The translations under genes were made by a program, and so were the position numbers. Below the pieces are notes generated by a model. That model saw nothing but the letters and a program-made list of their open reading frames with translations. It did not search any database and was not told where the DNA came from. Shown in pieces: positions 20,509 through 30,980 of a stretch of DNA of 64,000 nt (its first letter is position 1; each line of letters begins with the position of its first letter). Origin of the DNA: Porphyridium purpureum (taxonomy: Eukaryota; Rhodophyta; Bangiophyceae; Porphyridiales; Porphyridiaceae); contig VRMN01000003.1 in the NCBI GenBank assembly GCA_008690995.1, positions 434,001-498,000 of the forward strand, given 5' to 3'.

Positions 20509-21013
20509 CCATCACCACTCCTTCCCCACTCCTCTCCCGACGGAAACCGCCCGCGCGATATTATTCCCCACCTACGTACACACACACACACACTTTCACC
20601 ACGGACCACCCAAAAAGCCGTCGCTTCTTCTTTCGCAAACGCCTGCCGTCACCGAACACCCCACCAAAAAAGGAGGGCGCCCACCAACGTGGCGCGCGTC
20701 GATTAGAGGCGTGTACCGACACGCGCACGTTCAGTTAGCGGCTTTTTCGTAGCGGACTTGCCTTTCTGCGATTGGACACAGCGATCCGACCAACTGACCG
20801 ACCAACCATTCATTCATTCGCTCACGCGGAGGCGCGCGCGCGCGCCGTTGGTGCGCGGCGTGCGGGTGTGTCTGGCCGTGCCTCTGGTCGGAGCCGGTGG
20901 TTCTGAAAGTGCACAAGGTCGGACGGCAGAAGCCCTTGCAAGGAAGAGCTGCCGTACAGCGCATGGCTTAGCGGGAATGTGCCGTGGTGGATAGCTGCCC
21001 GCGGCGCTAGGGT
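20509..21013. other. Spacer upstream of the 1,073-aa gene
   Basis: 505 bp of GC-rich DNA with a CA run at about 20579-20592 and pyrimidine-rich stretches just upstream of the leftward gene's ATG. No exact GTACAGT copy is present. It probably holds the 5' untranslated region and promoter of the leftward gene and the promoter of the candidate rightward multi-exon gene. Confidence 0.4.
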
Positions 21014-23000
21014 ATGTGTGCAGGAAATCCATCGGTGCGTCGAGCGATAACGGCGTCTCGTGCGCGCTTCTTGAGCGCCAGCGGAAGACAGACGTCTGTA
21101 TCTGCGGGCGTGGTGCGTGGAGTGGCGCGGCGCGGGCGCGGGAATCGAGGCAGTGTGCGGGACGCCGCGCGCTTCTCGTCCGTCGACGCGTCATGTTGTC
21201 AATCGTGAGTCCCAGCCGCGCTGTCCACACGAAACGTCCGGCAAGGAGAGGGAACCAGACTTGCGCAGCGGTATCCAGCGGTGCACAGATGGCGTTCGTG
21301 GTGAGCGCGGTACGCTTGGCGCAATGAGTATGCGCCGGAGTGGATGCGCCGCATTTTCGCTCTTGTTGCGCGAGAATTCGAGTCGATCCGGAAAAGTGGC
21401 GACCACGGCATGGAACGTGGATGAGCCTCTATGCTCTCGAATCATCTGAGTGCTATTTTCGCACACCGCAGCACGGTCGCGTGCTCGGAAACCATTTCCA
21501 CGTTCTTGAAGGCCCACCTTCAGTGGGCATTGCCGCGGCGGGACTGTCTTCCTCATCTTTATTCCGAGAGAGAACGAGACAACAGCGTGAGTTTGTCAAC
21601 TCAATCAACTGTTTCTACGTCTGCTACCATCATTCTTGCTGTGCCTCTCTCGACGGGATCGTCCCTCCCAACGCTTTACCCGCGCAGGAAATTGCGCTCG
21701 AGCATTCGCCTTTGTAAATTAGGTAGATATCCAATGAGTAGCAGAGAAGGGACTATGAACAAAGAGCATGTTACAGATAGAGTCATCGCTTGCATGATCT
21801 CTTCAGAGGGAACTGCTTTAAAACACAAGAAGGTATTTTTCCTTCTGCTCAGAATTCCTCGTTTCTTGGGTCCGGCGCTCCGAATCCGCAGCGTTGACGA
21901 TTTCTCAACGCGTGTATCATTCCGCAGCAACAGACCACCACGCATCGACTTTACGTTGCTGGTGCTAGCCAGGACGTTCGAAGACTCCTAGTGGATCGAA
22001 GCCTCCATGGCATGACCGATCGATGGATCGCGACTGGCCTTCTGAGCAGGCAAGCATGGTCCATCCATACGGCTCTGTAAGCCAGATATGTTTCCAAAGG
22101 ATCGAGCTCTCGCTTCACAAAATGAACGCATTTAATCAGTAGAAAGAGGTTCAGTGCGACGCTGGACGCGGTACAGCATGACGCAGCCACACACGTTCTG
22201 CGGTCATGATGCCGTTGGCTCGACGATGACTTGAGGTGCGCATTGAGAATCACTCAGCCGGCGTCATACACTACGACACACACTGAAGCGCAGCCGGCGC
22301 GCCGCACGCAAGGCTCTGTGCACGAGCCCACGTTGTCTTGGCGTCGGGCTCTGGTACAGATTCCGACTTGGAGTCAGCGCTTGGCCTTGATAGAGTGTTT
22401 GAGTTCTATGGGCACCGCACAGATGAGGACATGAAAGAGAGGACTGTTTCACGACGGCTTCCTGTGCACTATGTCAGCGCAGTGCGTATTGTAGCAAGAA
22501 AAAGCACACACAGACACGCCAAGGAAACAAGGCACCGAAAACCACACATGCAGAGTCGAAAGATATATATTATACATGTTTACGCCTGGACGACATTAAA
22601 CTTCTCGTGAATACAGCCGCTTGTGCCCTTCCATGACACCAACTCGTCCACAACCTCTTCTATTGGACGACTAGTCCTGGGCGAGCCCGCAATATGAGCC
22701 GCGTTGATACGGACTGCTACCACCGCTTAGTGACACAGGGTTACCCAACCAGTTGAACGAAAAGACTCTGCGTTTGTGCAAAACTTTCGGCCATACAGTT
22801 CTCCTTCAAGCGAAGAAGATGGCGTTCGTACTGCAATCCAAGCAAGTCCAACTTTCCAACTCTATGTTTCGCTGCAGCAAGCTAGTCTTCCACCAACATC
22901 GGGAAAAACGGCAAGTCCCGTGGACCCGCTGCCTAGTTTCCAAGTCCCCATTCTCAACACGATGGCATCAGAGTCGACTATTTTTGCCATGAGTATGTAA
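21014..23000 (+). CDS. Probable multi-exon gene of unknown function (candidate gene model)
   Basis: No single frame explains this stretch, but successive protein-like segments join in phase across splice-like sites. Candidate exons: 21014-21204, 21269-21416, 21472-21586, 21688-21713, 21928-22076, 22289-22481, from 22617, and a last exon near 2274x-23000. Donors include GTGAGT (21205, 21587), GTAAAT (21714), GTAAGC (22077) and GTGCGT (22482). Acceptors include GCGCAG, CCGCAG and ATACAG. Phases agree at all six joins before the last, which is unresolved. Protein-like segments include [36 protein letters not shown] and [20 protein letters not shown]. The first exon is Ala/Arg/Ser-rich with almost no acidic residues, like a mitochondrial presequence. 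The 3' end overlaps TIM17 by 23 bp, tail to tail. No family was recognised. Confidence 0.45.
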
Positions 23001-23538
23001 AGTCGCCCTGTGTGTCTGCGGCGGCGGCGGCAGCCATATCCCGCTCGCGCTGTTGCTTCCTCTGCAGTTCGGCCATCTCTTGCTGCATTTGCTGGAGTTC
23101 TTCCGGGTTGGGTCCCATATCAGCCGTCATTCTGGTCAGGGCAATACCACAGCCCTCGATGACCGCCAAGAACACACCACCAATGACAGCCTGCTTTGCT
23201 GCAGCCCGCGGACCCGCGCGCATGGCCAGGACGCCACCGGTGATTGCGCCTGATGCAATCGAATTCCACGGGTCCTCCTTTCCGCGCAGCGCGACCAAAC
23301 AACAATCAAAAGTCGAAAAGAGGCCACCCCAGACGGCAAAGCTGGAGCCCAGCGCCGGTGCACTAATCTTCACGTTATCAATCGCGCCTGCAAATCTCGC
23401 GCCGCGCGGCGAGTTGCGCAGGCCCTTGAAGAAGTGCCAGATGGAGCCGCCGCCCAAGCCCATCGCAAAGGCGCCGCCCACATCGTCCAGAATCCGATCC
23501 GGACACGGCTCCCGCGTGTGACCCACCGTGTCACTCAT
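22978..23538 (-). CDS. TIM17: Mitochondrial inner membrane translocase subunit TIM17
   Basis: 186 residues from the ATG at 23536-23538, the normal size. It is the core channel subunit of the TIM23 presequence translocase. Seen: [19 protein letters not shown] (N-terminal Cys of the family disulfide), [36 protein letters not shown] (second conserved Cys), then [16 protein letters not shown], with four membrane segments of the Tim17/22/23 family. The C-terminal tail is Gln/Glu-rich ([20 protein letters not shown]) with an Ala run. The frame stays open upstream to 24195, but that extension is antisense to the neighbouring Sel1 gene and was rejected. It shares a divergent promoter with that gene. 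Confidence 0.96.
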   Translation of the reverse strand: MSDTVGHTREPCPDRILDDVGGAFAMGLGGGSIWHFFKGLRNSPRGARFAGAIDNVKISAPALGSSFAVWGGLFSTFDCCLVALRGKEDPWNSIASGAITGGVLAMRAGPRAAAKQAVIGGVFLAVIEGCGIALTRMTADMGPNPEELQQMQQEMAELQRKQQRERDMAAAAAADTQGDFTYSWQK

Positions 23539-23694
23539 GCTGCCTGAAAGCCAACACTCTGCTCCACCACCAAACCACCGCCGCCACTTGCACACCGGAC
23601 ACACGGTCGCGTCCGAGCCCGTCACTCCCTTTCCGGCCTTCCGTCCGTTCCGCCCCCCCCCTACACGCCCGCACGCACTCTCCGCCGTGCGCGC

Positions 23695-23770
23695 CGCTGT
23701 ACTTAGGTGTTCAGTGTCGTCTTCGCGAGACCGATCCGGAAAGGCGGCCGGTACAGTATGTACAGTTGGG
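23695..23770. promoter_or_regulatory. Divergent promoter TIM17 / Sel1-A with tandem GTACAGT
   Basis: Two exact GTACAGT copies at 23751-23757 and 23760-23766 are spaced 9 bp, the same spacing as in front of the PP2C gene; a CTGTAC variant lies at about 23697. The cluster is in the 346-bp spacer between two divergent genes for proteins with likely mitochondrial links, about 120 bp from the Sel1 ATG and 220 bp from the TIM17 ATG. Confidence 0.55.
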
Positions 23771-23884
23771 GACTGAGGTTTGCTGATGGCGTGCAGGCGT
23801 GCGTCGGTTGATGCGAGCGGGGCTGTGTGCGCCACGCGCCGGACCTGCGTGCCGATTGCATTTGCGCCGCGCTGAACGGGTTCC

Positions 23885-26527
23885 ATGGTGAGTGCTCTGC
23901 GCGCTGCGGTGCTGGACGCAAGGGCTCTTGCGTTCGGCGTTGCGCGTGCGGCCCTGCGCGTCAGGGCCTTTGCGCGCACCGCTTGGCATGAGCGCAGCTC
24001 GCAGAGACCGGCTGATGCTCTTCTTGCATTGGGTCGCACGGCGCCGTGTGCGCCCAGCAGTCGTTCGGCGCGTGGCTTCAGGAATTCTCCGATAGTCGCA
24101 AACGCAGCGGCGCACGGAAGACACCCACATTTTGCCGATGAGGAAGCGTTCGCAAACCCAACCAATGCGACGGAATTTGAGTTTGTCGAGGACACAGAGT
24201 CGCCGCGCGCATCGGACGCGCCAGACGGTGATTCAGACGATGAGGAAGTTCCAGGCGAATATCAGTACGCCGCGCTGTGTAAAGCAGAAGATGTGGATAA
24301 CGCTGTGCCCGCTGGACTTGAAAAGGGGCAGCGGCCTCATGTTGTTGTTTCTCAGGCGCTCCGCGACGCAAAGGTTTGGTATGATAAAGGAGCGGACGAG
24401 GAAGCGCGTGAAAATTACGCCGTGGCATATTATTGGATACGAAAGGCAGCGGAAGCGGGCCTCGTTCGCGCTCAGTACAAATTGGGTTTGTACTATGCCA
24501 CTGGCAGAGGTGGCCTGCAGGCAAGTGAGGAAGATGCCGTTTCTTGGTTTCGCAAGGCGGCCCTTGCCGAAGACCCTGATGCAGAATTTAGTTTGCAGAT
24601 GGCACCTGAAAAGGACGATTTCGTCTTCCGCGGCCAAGGCACCCAAACACCGGAGAAGCCACCCGCAACCCGAGCTCCAGGAAGCTTTGCCGCTGAGTGG
24701 TTGCGCAAGAGAGCAATGCTGAAGCAAAATTCGACCGAAACACCACGTGCAGCAGCCGTGCCGGGATACGCTGCTGTCACAAGGTCGCAAATAGTGTCAT
24801 CGCCCGGGCACGTTGCCGCGGATGAGTTCCGTGGACCAAACGCAGATGGAATGTATGCCACAGAATGGCTACGGAAAAGATCTTCCCCACGACCTGCCCC
24901 TAACAGAGAGAGCGGTGCGGTAGCTCAGCCCGGACCTGCCTCTCAGCATGAGTCAAGAGAGCCGGAGTCATCTGACAATGTCGTAGAGACAATTATGTCC
25001 ACCTTGTTCCCAAAGAAAGACACCACAGACAAAACAGGTGGACAGACGCCAGCAGCTACACAAGCTGCAGGCAGTGAGTTGGGCGAAAATATCGAGCCCG
25101 GGGATATTCCTGTGGGAGAGCCTACTGATAAATCCTCATCAGCACATGCCGCGGCGCAGTTCAGCTTGAGCTTTTGCTACAAAATGGGAAAAGATGATCT
25201 TTCGGTGAACGAAGAAGGGGCCGTGGAGTACTGTCGCAAGGCGGCCGAAGGCGGGCATACCACTGCGCAGTTTAATTTAGGCTCGTGGTATGCGGCTGGT
25301 GAATGTGGTCTGACAGTGGATGAAAAGGAGGCCGTTGCCTGGTGGACCAAAGCTGCCGCAAGTGGACATTCAGCAGCAATACTAAATTTGGGGCTCTTCT
25401 ATGCGGCTGGAAAAGGCGGTCTCCCTGTGGATGAGCGCCAGGCCGTAGAGTTGTTCTGCGCGGCAGCTCGCGCAGGCAACACGAATGCGCAGTACATGTT
25501 GGCCGTGTCCTATATGGAAGGAACAAGCGGGCTCCCAAAGGACGAGCGAGAAGCCCTGGAGTGGTATAGAAGAGCAGCCGCAAGTGAGCACGTAGAAGCT
25601 TTGTACGACTTGGGCACCTTCTATGACAAGGGAGAATGCACTCTTCTTCGCGATGAACGCGAGGCCGAGAAGTGGTTTCGGAAAGCAGCTATGCTAGATC
25701 AAGCCGAAGCGCAGTATATGTTGGGCGTGTACTACGAGGATGGAAGAGGTGGCCTCAGAATGAAGGAGAACGAAGCCGTTGAGTGGTATCGGAAAGCGGC
25801 AGACAACGGGAACGCCAACGCTCAGTTTTCTTTGGGTTGCTACTACTTGAACAGAGATGGCGCACTAGAAACTGATGAATTCACGTCGTTGGTATGGTTT
25901 CGCAAAGCTGCGGAAGGTGACCACAGCGACGCTCAGTTCTACTTGGGCAGCTGCTACATGCACGGCTCGTCAGGCATGGACGTAGATGAGCAGAAGGCAT
26001 TGGTTTGGTACCGCAGAGCTGCCCTTGGCGGACTAGCCGCCGCGCAATTTAATTTAGGCCTGTTGCACATTCAGGGCAAATGTGGGCTTTCGATTGATGA
26101 ACAGGAAGCTCTTGCGTGGTGGCGCAAGGCTAGTGATGGCGGTGATGCTGATGCCCAGTTTAATTTGGGCGTCTTTTATGATTTGGGCAGAGCAGGACTT
26201 TCTGTGGATGAGCAAATGGCGATGAAGTGGTATCGCAAAGCGGCTGAGAATGGCAATTCCAAGGCTCAATATAACATGGGTGTTTGTTATGCGAAAGGAC
26301 TAAATGGTGTAGAGATTGACGACCTTCAAGCGGTCGAATGGTATAGCAAAGCTGCTGCCAGTGGAGACCCCGGCGCCCAATTCAATTTGGGTATTTGCTA
26401 TGCAAATGGAGAATGCGGTCTGCCCATTGATACGGACAGGTCGAAGGCATATCTGCGTCAGGCCGCTGCGCAAGGATACGCTGGGGCACAAGAGGCGTTG
26501 GAAGAGTTGATTGCGATGATTTCATGA
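23885..26527 (+). CDS. Sel1-like repeat protein A, possibly mitochondrial
   Basis: 880 residues. The N-terminal 80 residues are Ala/Arg-rich with few acids (residues 1-30 look like an amphipathic presequence). Two Sel1-like units start near residue 160 ([20 protein letters not shown]). An irregular linker of about 180 residues follows, carrying two copies of [AT]EWLRKR. Then come about 12 regular repeats of roughly 36 residues with the consensus [34 protein letters not shown], running to the end. Sel1 repeats form alpha-solenoids that bind partner proteins; no enzyme domain is present. A paralogue lies 1.8 kb downstream on the same strand. A splice-like GTGAGT directly follows the ATG, but the frame is open through it. 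Confidence 0.9.
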   Translation: MVSALRAAVLDARALAFGVARAALRVRAFARTAWHERSSQRPADALLALGRTAPCAPSSRSARGFRNSPIVANAAAHGRHPHFADEEAFANPTNATEFEFVEDTESPRASDAPDGDSDDEEVPGEYQYAALCKAEDVDNAVPAGLEKGQRPHVVVSQALRDAKVWYDKGADEEARENYAVAYYWIRKAAEAGLVRAQYKLGLYYATGRGGLQASEEDAVSWFRKAALAEDPDAEFSLQMAPEKDDFVFRGQGTQTPEKPPATRAPGSFAAEWLRKRAMLKQNSTETPRAAAVPGYAAVTRSQIVSSPGHVAADEFRGPNADGMYATEWLRKRSSPRPAPNRESGAVAQPGPASQHESREPESSDNVVETIMSTLFPKKDTTDKTGGQTPAATQAAGSELGENIEPGDIPVGEPTDKSSSAHAAAQFSLSFCYKMGKDDLSVNEEGAVEYCRKAAEGGHTTAQFNLGSWYAAGECGLTVDEKEAVAWWTKAAASGHSAAILNLGLFYAAGKGGLPVDERQAVELFCAAARAGNTNAQYMLAVSYMEGTSGLPKDEREALEWYRRAAASEHVEALYDLGTFYDKGECTLLRDEREAEKWFRKAAMLDQAEAQYMLGVYYEDGRGGLRMKENEAVEWYRKAADNGNANAQFSLGCYYLNRDGALETDEFTSLVWFRKAAEGDHSDAQFYLGSCYMHGSSGMDVDEQKALVWYRRAALGGLAAAQFNLGLLHIQGKCGLSIDEQEALAWWRKASDGGDADAQFNLGVFYDLGRAGLSVDEQMAMKWYRKAAENGNSKAQYNMGVCYAKGLNGVEIDDLQAVEWYSKAAASGDPGAQFNLGICYANGECGLPIDTDRSKAYLRQAAAQGYAGAQEALEELIAMIS

Positions 26528-26860
26528 TCCCCCTGTCCGCATTTGGAGGACGGCCACGCTGAAAGCGCCTTCGCAGAGTCTTGCAGGGCTTATTACTAAG
26601 AATGAAAGCGCACGGTAGCTGAGGAAAAACGCGTCACAACGCATGCTCAAGATGTCATTTGACGGACTGAAGTGGCAAAGAGTACTTTTGGAGTTTTCTC
26701 AACAGGTGGCTGGACCCGACTTGCGCAACGTCATTGGTTTTTGTATAATCGCTTTCAACCACTGTTCGAGTAACCATTGAAGCATGCGAGCTTCACTCAC
26801 CCGCCCGTGCGACCGTCCAAATGAGGTGTTCGCACACGTGTTCCAGGCACTTTCGAATTC
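26528..26860. other. 3' spacer after Sel1-A, no feature seen
   Basis: About 330 bp downstream of the Sel1-A stop codon with no convincing reading frame, repeat or promoter element; it probably holds the 3' untranslated region. Confidence 0.4.
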
Positions 26861-26864
26861 ACAC

Positions 26865-28125
26865 CGTTGACAAAGAAATAAAATACCAAAACAAGTTCAC
26901 CTCTTTGATGCTGACCGCGCTCATGTCTCTACCCAGTGCGAAGTGGCATTGTTGATCACCCGTTCGAGCATGACTCCCAATCGTGCAGTTGGCCTGAACC
27001 GTTCTTTGAAACTGTTTGGATCGCTCCACACCAGCACGCCACCACAGACTTTGCAGTTCTTGGAAAATCGCCTTCGTCTTGACTCTTGCAGCCACTGTTT
27101 CAGCGGGTGCTCGTACTTACTATACGCGTGGTGGAAGAACTTTCTGGAGTGCTCGGACTTCACCTTATCGATGTTCTTCTAGCCTGGACGAGGTTTTCGT
27201 CGTTATCTCGTGCAGGAGATATGCGCGCGGTGCTTGGACGTCCAGAACCAGTTCTCGATGAATCGGTCAGCGGATTGCATGAAAAAGTGCAGCACATCTC
27301 TTCGCTAGAATGCTTGATGAAGGCACGTCATAGTTGCACTTCGCAAGTTCCTCCAGTACCGCACTTTTGCAGGTTTACCTTTCAGCGTCTTGGTAATCAA
27401 CGTATGGAAAAGCTCCAAGCGTTTCAGGATCATTCCGCCTGATCCATAGTTCACGCATCCGGGAAACCGGCCTTAGGTGCTCGGATCGAGGAATGTATGC
27501 TTGATTAAGACCTTGATGTCGTGCTTTGCTGGCATTTGTCGACGAGACCTTATCGGCTGCGCGGACAGTACGTCAATGGATACGTGGACGTATTGACGTC
27601 TTGTCCATGGAGACCACGATGTCAATGGGATGGGCTGATGTTGCCGCGTAACAGTACTTCAGGTTCTCATTGCTGTCGACAGGTCTTCCATGGCGCGTCT
27701 TGGGGCAATGACCAAGCTGATTACGCTTCCGCGGGAGGTTATTGTATCTGACGGCACTCAGATGCTGTTGCGTGCCGCTGAAGTCAACCAAGATAGCGAT
27801 AAGATATGCGCAGACTTACGGAGCAAAGGCTATCTTATGTTGACCATATGACTCTCGAGCAACCTTGACTTTCGACCGCTTCTCTTTGCACGGACGTGGC
27901 GGTAGTTCATGCCGTTTCAAATCACCTTCCACACGGTATTGATCAGCCCAGGGCCCGAAGGTCTTGTTCCCGCGTCTGAAGGTGTGAGTCGTCTGTGCTC
28001 TGTCGTGCAACTGCCCCAGGTACTGCCGCGCGGCGGCTTCGAAGTGCTTCTCAGATCTACAAAGCACTTCCTCATTTCTTCTTGTCCCACAAGAATACGA
28101 CAGTGTCAATCTTCAGTAATGTAAA
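26865..28125 (-). pseudogene. Decayed coding remnant between the Sel1 paralogues, origin uncertain
   Basis: The minus strand carries a series of protein-like segments in shifting frames with no intact start, consistent with an inactivated gene or transposable element of unknown class. Recognisable stretches include AARQYLGQLHDRAQTTHTF, ATSAHPIDIVVSMDKTS, FMQSADRFIENWFWTS and FSKNCKVCGGVLVW, the last with a possible zinc-binding CxxC. One 42-bp segment (27778-27819) has GTAAGT and TTGAC...CAG ends like a short intron. No terminal repeats or target-site duplication were found by eye. It lies exactly between two Sel1 paralogues, so it may have arrived with, or after, that duplication (inference). 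Confidence 0.35.
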
Positions 28126-28353
28126 TCGAATCGCAGCTGTCTCAACCCGATAGACGAACACAGCAGGGAGGCGGAAAGTATCAGACGGTGTTTTGCTTTT
28201 CCCTGTGAATTAATCTGACGGGCGACGCAAGCAATCTTCGTTTGAAAAGCCTAAAGTCTCATTCGGGGAGAGAAGACGCGCGAACATCTTCTTCATCCTG
28301 TGGTTGCTCAGCCGCGGAAACAGCCTGACTCCAGAAAGCTGAGGCGAGGATCC

Positions 28354-30240
28354 ATGATTAGACAGCCTGCGCATACCATGCAATACCAAACGTTGCTGCG
28401 ATGCTCAGGTCTGATAATCCGGCCGAATCGAATGGGGCACGCTTTTCCGCACAGCGTCTCCAGAGGCATGACCGCCCATGCACTAACCAGGCTCAGCCCC
28501 GTAAGTTGTCTGCATGATCCTGCGAATCGCAGGGATGCAGCGCGACCCACGCATCGAAGCGTGTTTTCTAGGGAAGGCGTAGCAGCGACGTGGGTTCGCG
28601 CGGCGCATAAAGTAGCCGGTCGGCGCGCAAGCAATGTACATGTCATGGTGCCAGGTAGACAAACAGAATTTGCGCACGGCTTTGCAAGCACGAGCGGAAG
28701 TGTGCGCGACGAAGCAAAGAGAACTGTTGGTGATCTTACGGATGCTGCGTCTGCGCAAGGTGAGCCAGGGGGATCGCATCTCAACACTGACGACGCAGCA
28801 ACTGCGCGACATGGGCTTGGAACGGAATCGGAACCTTACGTACAAGAGATTAGTGACGGGCTGCGTCGTATTGCCAACGTTTGGTTTCAGTGTGGCTTGA
28901 GAGAGGAGGAGCTTGGAAACCATGTCGAGGCCGTGGAATGGATACGAAAAGCTGCAGATGCCGGAGTTGCTCGTGCGCAGGCAAAATTGGGCTTGTACTA
29001 CGTCAGTGGGAAAGGTGGTTTGCACGCCGACCAGGAGCAAGCGATTGAATGGCTTTGTAAGGCCGCACATGCTGGAGATGTTGACGCGCAGTTTGATTTG
29101 GGTTCATTGTATGCAAGTAGCATGGGTGGTTCGCAGGGTGGAAGCGAACGCGAGGCTTTTGAATGGTTTCGCAAGGCTGCACTACGAGGGCATGTGGCGG
29201 CGCAGTTCAACCTAAGCTTGTACTACAGAAACGGAATGGGTGGCATCACCAAAGACGAGCGCGAAGCGCTACGTTGGTGCCAACAAGCTGCTATGAATGG
29301 CAACAAGGATGCTCAGTTTAACTTGGGGGTTTCTTACCTGAACGGGGTGTGCGGTCTCGTCATTGATAAGAACAAGGCCGTGGAATGGTTCCACAGGGCT
29401 GCTGAAAGTGGACACCTCCAGGCTCTACTAAATCTGGGCGTGCTTTATGCTAACGGGATTGGCGGTGTTTCAGTGGACACAAGAAAAGCTCAAACCTTGT
29501 TCCACAAGGCGGCGGATGGCGGTGACATCAACGCACAATTCACTTTGGGGGTCTGCTACGCGACGGGAGAGTATGGAATTTCTGTAAATGAGCAAGAGGC
29601 AGTCAAATGGTTCCGCAAAGCGGCCGAGAGTGGCCACACAGATTCACAGTACAATTTGGGCGTTTACTACGCGCACGGGAAATGTGGTGTGCAGGTTGAC
29701 GAGCGCCAGGCGCAGGATTGGCTCAAAAGAGCCGCGGAGAACGGACATGCGGGGGCCATGTACAACCTTGCGGTATTCTACTCGAACGGGCAGTGCGGCT
29801 TGCATAAGAGTGATCTCATGGCTCTGGAATGGTATTATGCAGCTGCCCACCAAGGCCATACGGAAGCGCAATATAATCTAGCCGTGTGTTACGAGACTGG
29901 AAGGGGTGGTATCAAGGTGGACGGCGACCAAGCGGTGGAGTGGTATCTCAAGGCGTCAGCGGGTGGAGACTCGGACGCGGAAGTTCGACTGGGCAATATC
30001 TATGCGAGTGGGAAGTGTGGTTTTCCAAAGGACGAAGTCAAAGCAGTGGAGTGGTTCCGCAAAGCCATTGAGAGTGGAAACTCAGGCGGATACTTTTGTC
30101 TCGGGATGATGTATGCGCTTGGAAAGGGCGGTCTTCCTCTGGACAAGCCCAAAAGTGTTGACTTGATTCGAAAGGCGGCGGAGAAAGGCTACCCAACTGC
30201 TCAGCGTTTCGTGGAGCAAGCGGTGGATCCTGAAGATTGA
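28354..30240 (+). CDS. Sel1-like repeat protein B (paralogue of A)
   Basis: 628 residues from the ATG at 28354; the frame also runs back to a GTG at 28300, which was not used. The first 100 residues are basic and poor in acids (LTRLSPVSCLHDPANRRDAA), a plausible mitochondrial presequence. From about residue 190, about 11 Sel1 repeats of roughly 36 residues run to the C-terminus, with a near-identical consensus to protein A (EWIRKAADAGVARAQAKLGL versus [20 protein letters not shown] at the first repeat). Unlike A, there is no long linker after the second repeat. The shared first repeat, shared strand and adjacency point to a local duplication. No catalytic domain is visible; a scaffold or adaptor role is inferred. 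Confidence 0.88.
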   Translation: MIRQPAHTMQYQTLLRCSGLIIRPNRMGHAFPHSVSRGMTAHALTRLSPVSCLHDPANRRDAARPTHRSVFSREGVAATWVRAAHKVAGRRASNVHVMVPGRQTEFAHGFASTSGSVRDEAKRTVGDLTDAASAQGEPGGSHLNTDDAATARHGLGTESEPYVQEISDGLRRIANVWFQCGLREEELGNHVEAVEWIRKAADAGVARAQAKLGLYYVSGKGGLHADQEQAIEWLCKAAHAGDVDAQFDLGSLYASSMGGSQGGSEREAFEWFRKAALRGHVAAQFNLSLYYRNGMGGITKDEREALRWCQQAAMNGNKDAQFNLGVSYLNGVCGLVIDKNKAVEWFHRAAESGHLQALLNLGVLYANGIGGVSVDTRKAQTLFHKAADGGDINAQFTLGVCYATGEYGISVNEQEAVKWFRKAAESGHTDSQYNLGVYYAHGKCGVQVDERQAQDWLKRAAENGHAGAMYNLAVFYSNGQCGLHKSDLMALEWYYAAAHQGHTEAQYNLAVCYETGRGGIKVDGDQAVEWYLKASAGGDSDAEVRLGNIYASGKCGFPKDEVKAVEWFRKAIESGNSGGYFCLGMMYALGKGGLPLDKPKSVDLIRKAAEKGYPTAQRFVEQAVDPED

Positions 30241-30980
30241 AGCACGGAAGCGCGAAAGCGTGTGGAGACGTGGCACCAAGCAGTGCCCCAAGGATTCGGG
30301 AGGGGAAGTCCGGCGTGCGTGCTTCACCGTCTCATTTGATTTGAGGCCATTTGCACCAGATAATCCGCGTCATTCTTCGCAGACAAGCCGCAAAATTACC
30401 ATACGCCAGATTGTGGAGTGATGCTGAAGACTCCGGAAGAAGAATATGAATTTGGGGATGCGTTTGGGCATCGGCGCGATCACGAATGTACGCCCATTCA
30501 TCGTGCAGACGTCCGATGGTTTGAACTCTGTCACGCGGGTCTCATGCACCACTTGGTGGGCACGGGAGTAGGCAAAGTTTGTTCGTCTGCCTTGATTCGA
30601 GAATGGGAGAGACGTTCGACCTTGTACCATTTTGCGCAGCGCGTGCCTTCTGCAACAACAGACCCTTCTCACAGGTGCCCTAGACGTTTGTCTTCCAGGC
30701 GCAGCTGTACGCGCTTGTGAGAACACCAGAGGGACCACGCTGAATCATCGGCTACCGCAGCGACGGCAGCCGCCCAGGCCATTCGGCATCATGCGCTGCC
30801 GTGGTTGCTCATCGGAGTCGCTTGCGAAAAGTAAAGCGGTACAGTCAAACCAACTGAACCTCTTCGGAAAGCTCAGAAGCGGACGTCGGGCGGGCGAGCG
30901 GGGCGGCGGAAGAACAGAGTCTTGGCGCCCGTCTCGCAACTGACAGCTTGTGCTGGGGTTCGTGGCGGTGCGGAGGCGGA
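30241..30980. promoter_or_regulatory. Spacer upstream of the FKBP gene with one GTACAGT element
   Basis: 740 bp. GTACAGT lies at 30839-30845, about 135 bp before the FKBP ATG. Open frames of about 100-120 codons occur on both strands between 30370 and 30740, but none resembles a known protein. The rest is probably the 3' untranslated region of Sel1-B. Confidence 0.45.

Noticed and set aside
19848-20738. 296-codon plus-strand frame and similar antisense frames over the 1,073-aa gene
   Set aside because: Pro/Arg/His-rich mirror frames of a GC-rich coding region with no recognisable protein.
23539-24195. N-terminal extension making TIM17 a 405-residue protein
   Set aside because: The extra 219 residues are Arg/Cys-rich, antisense to the Sel1-A gene, cross the shared promoter, and normal TIM17 length starts at 23538.
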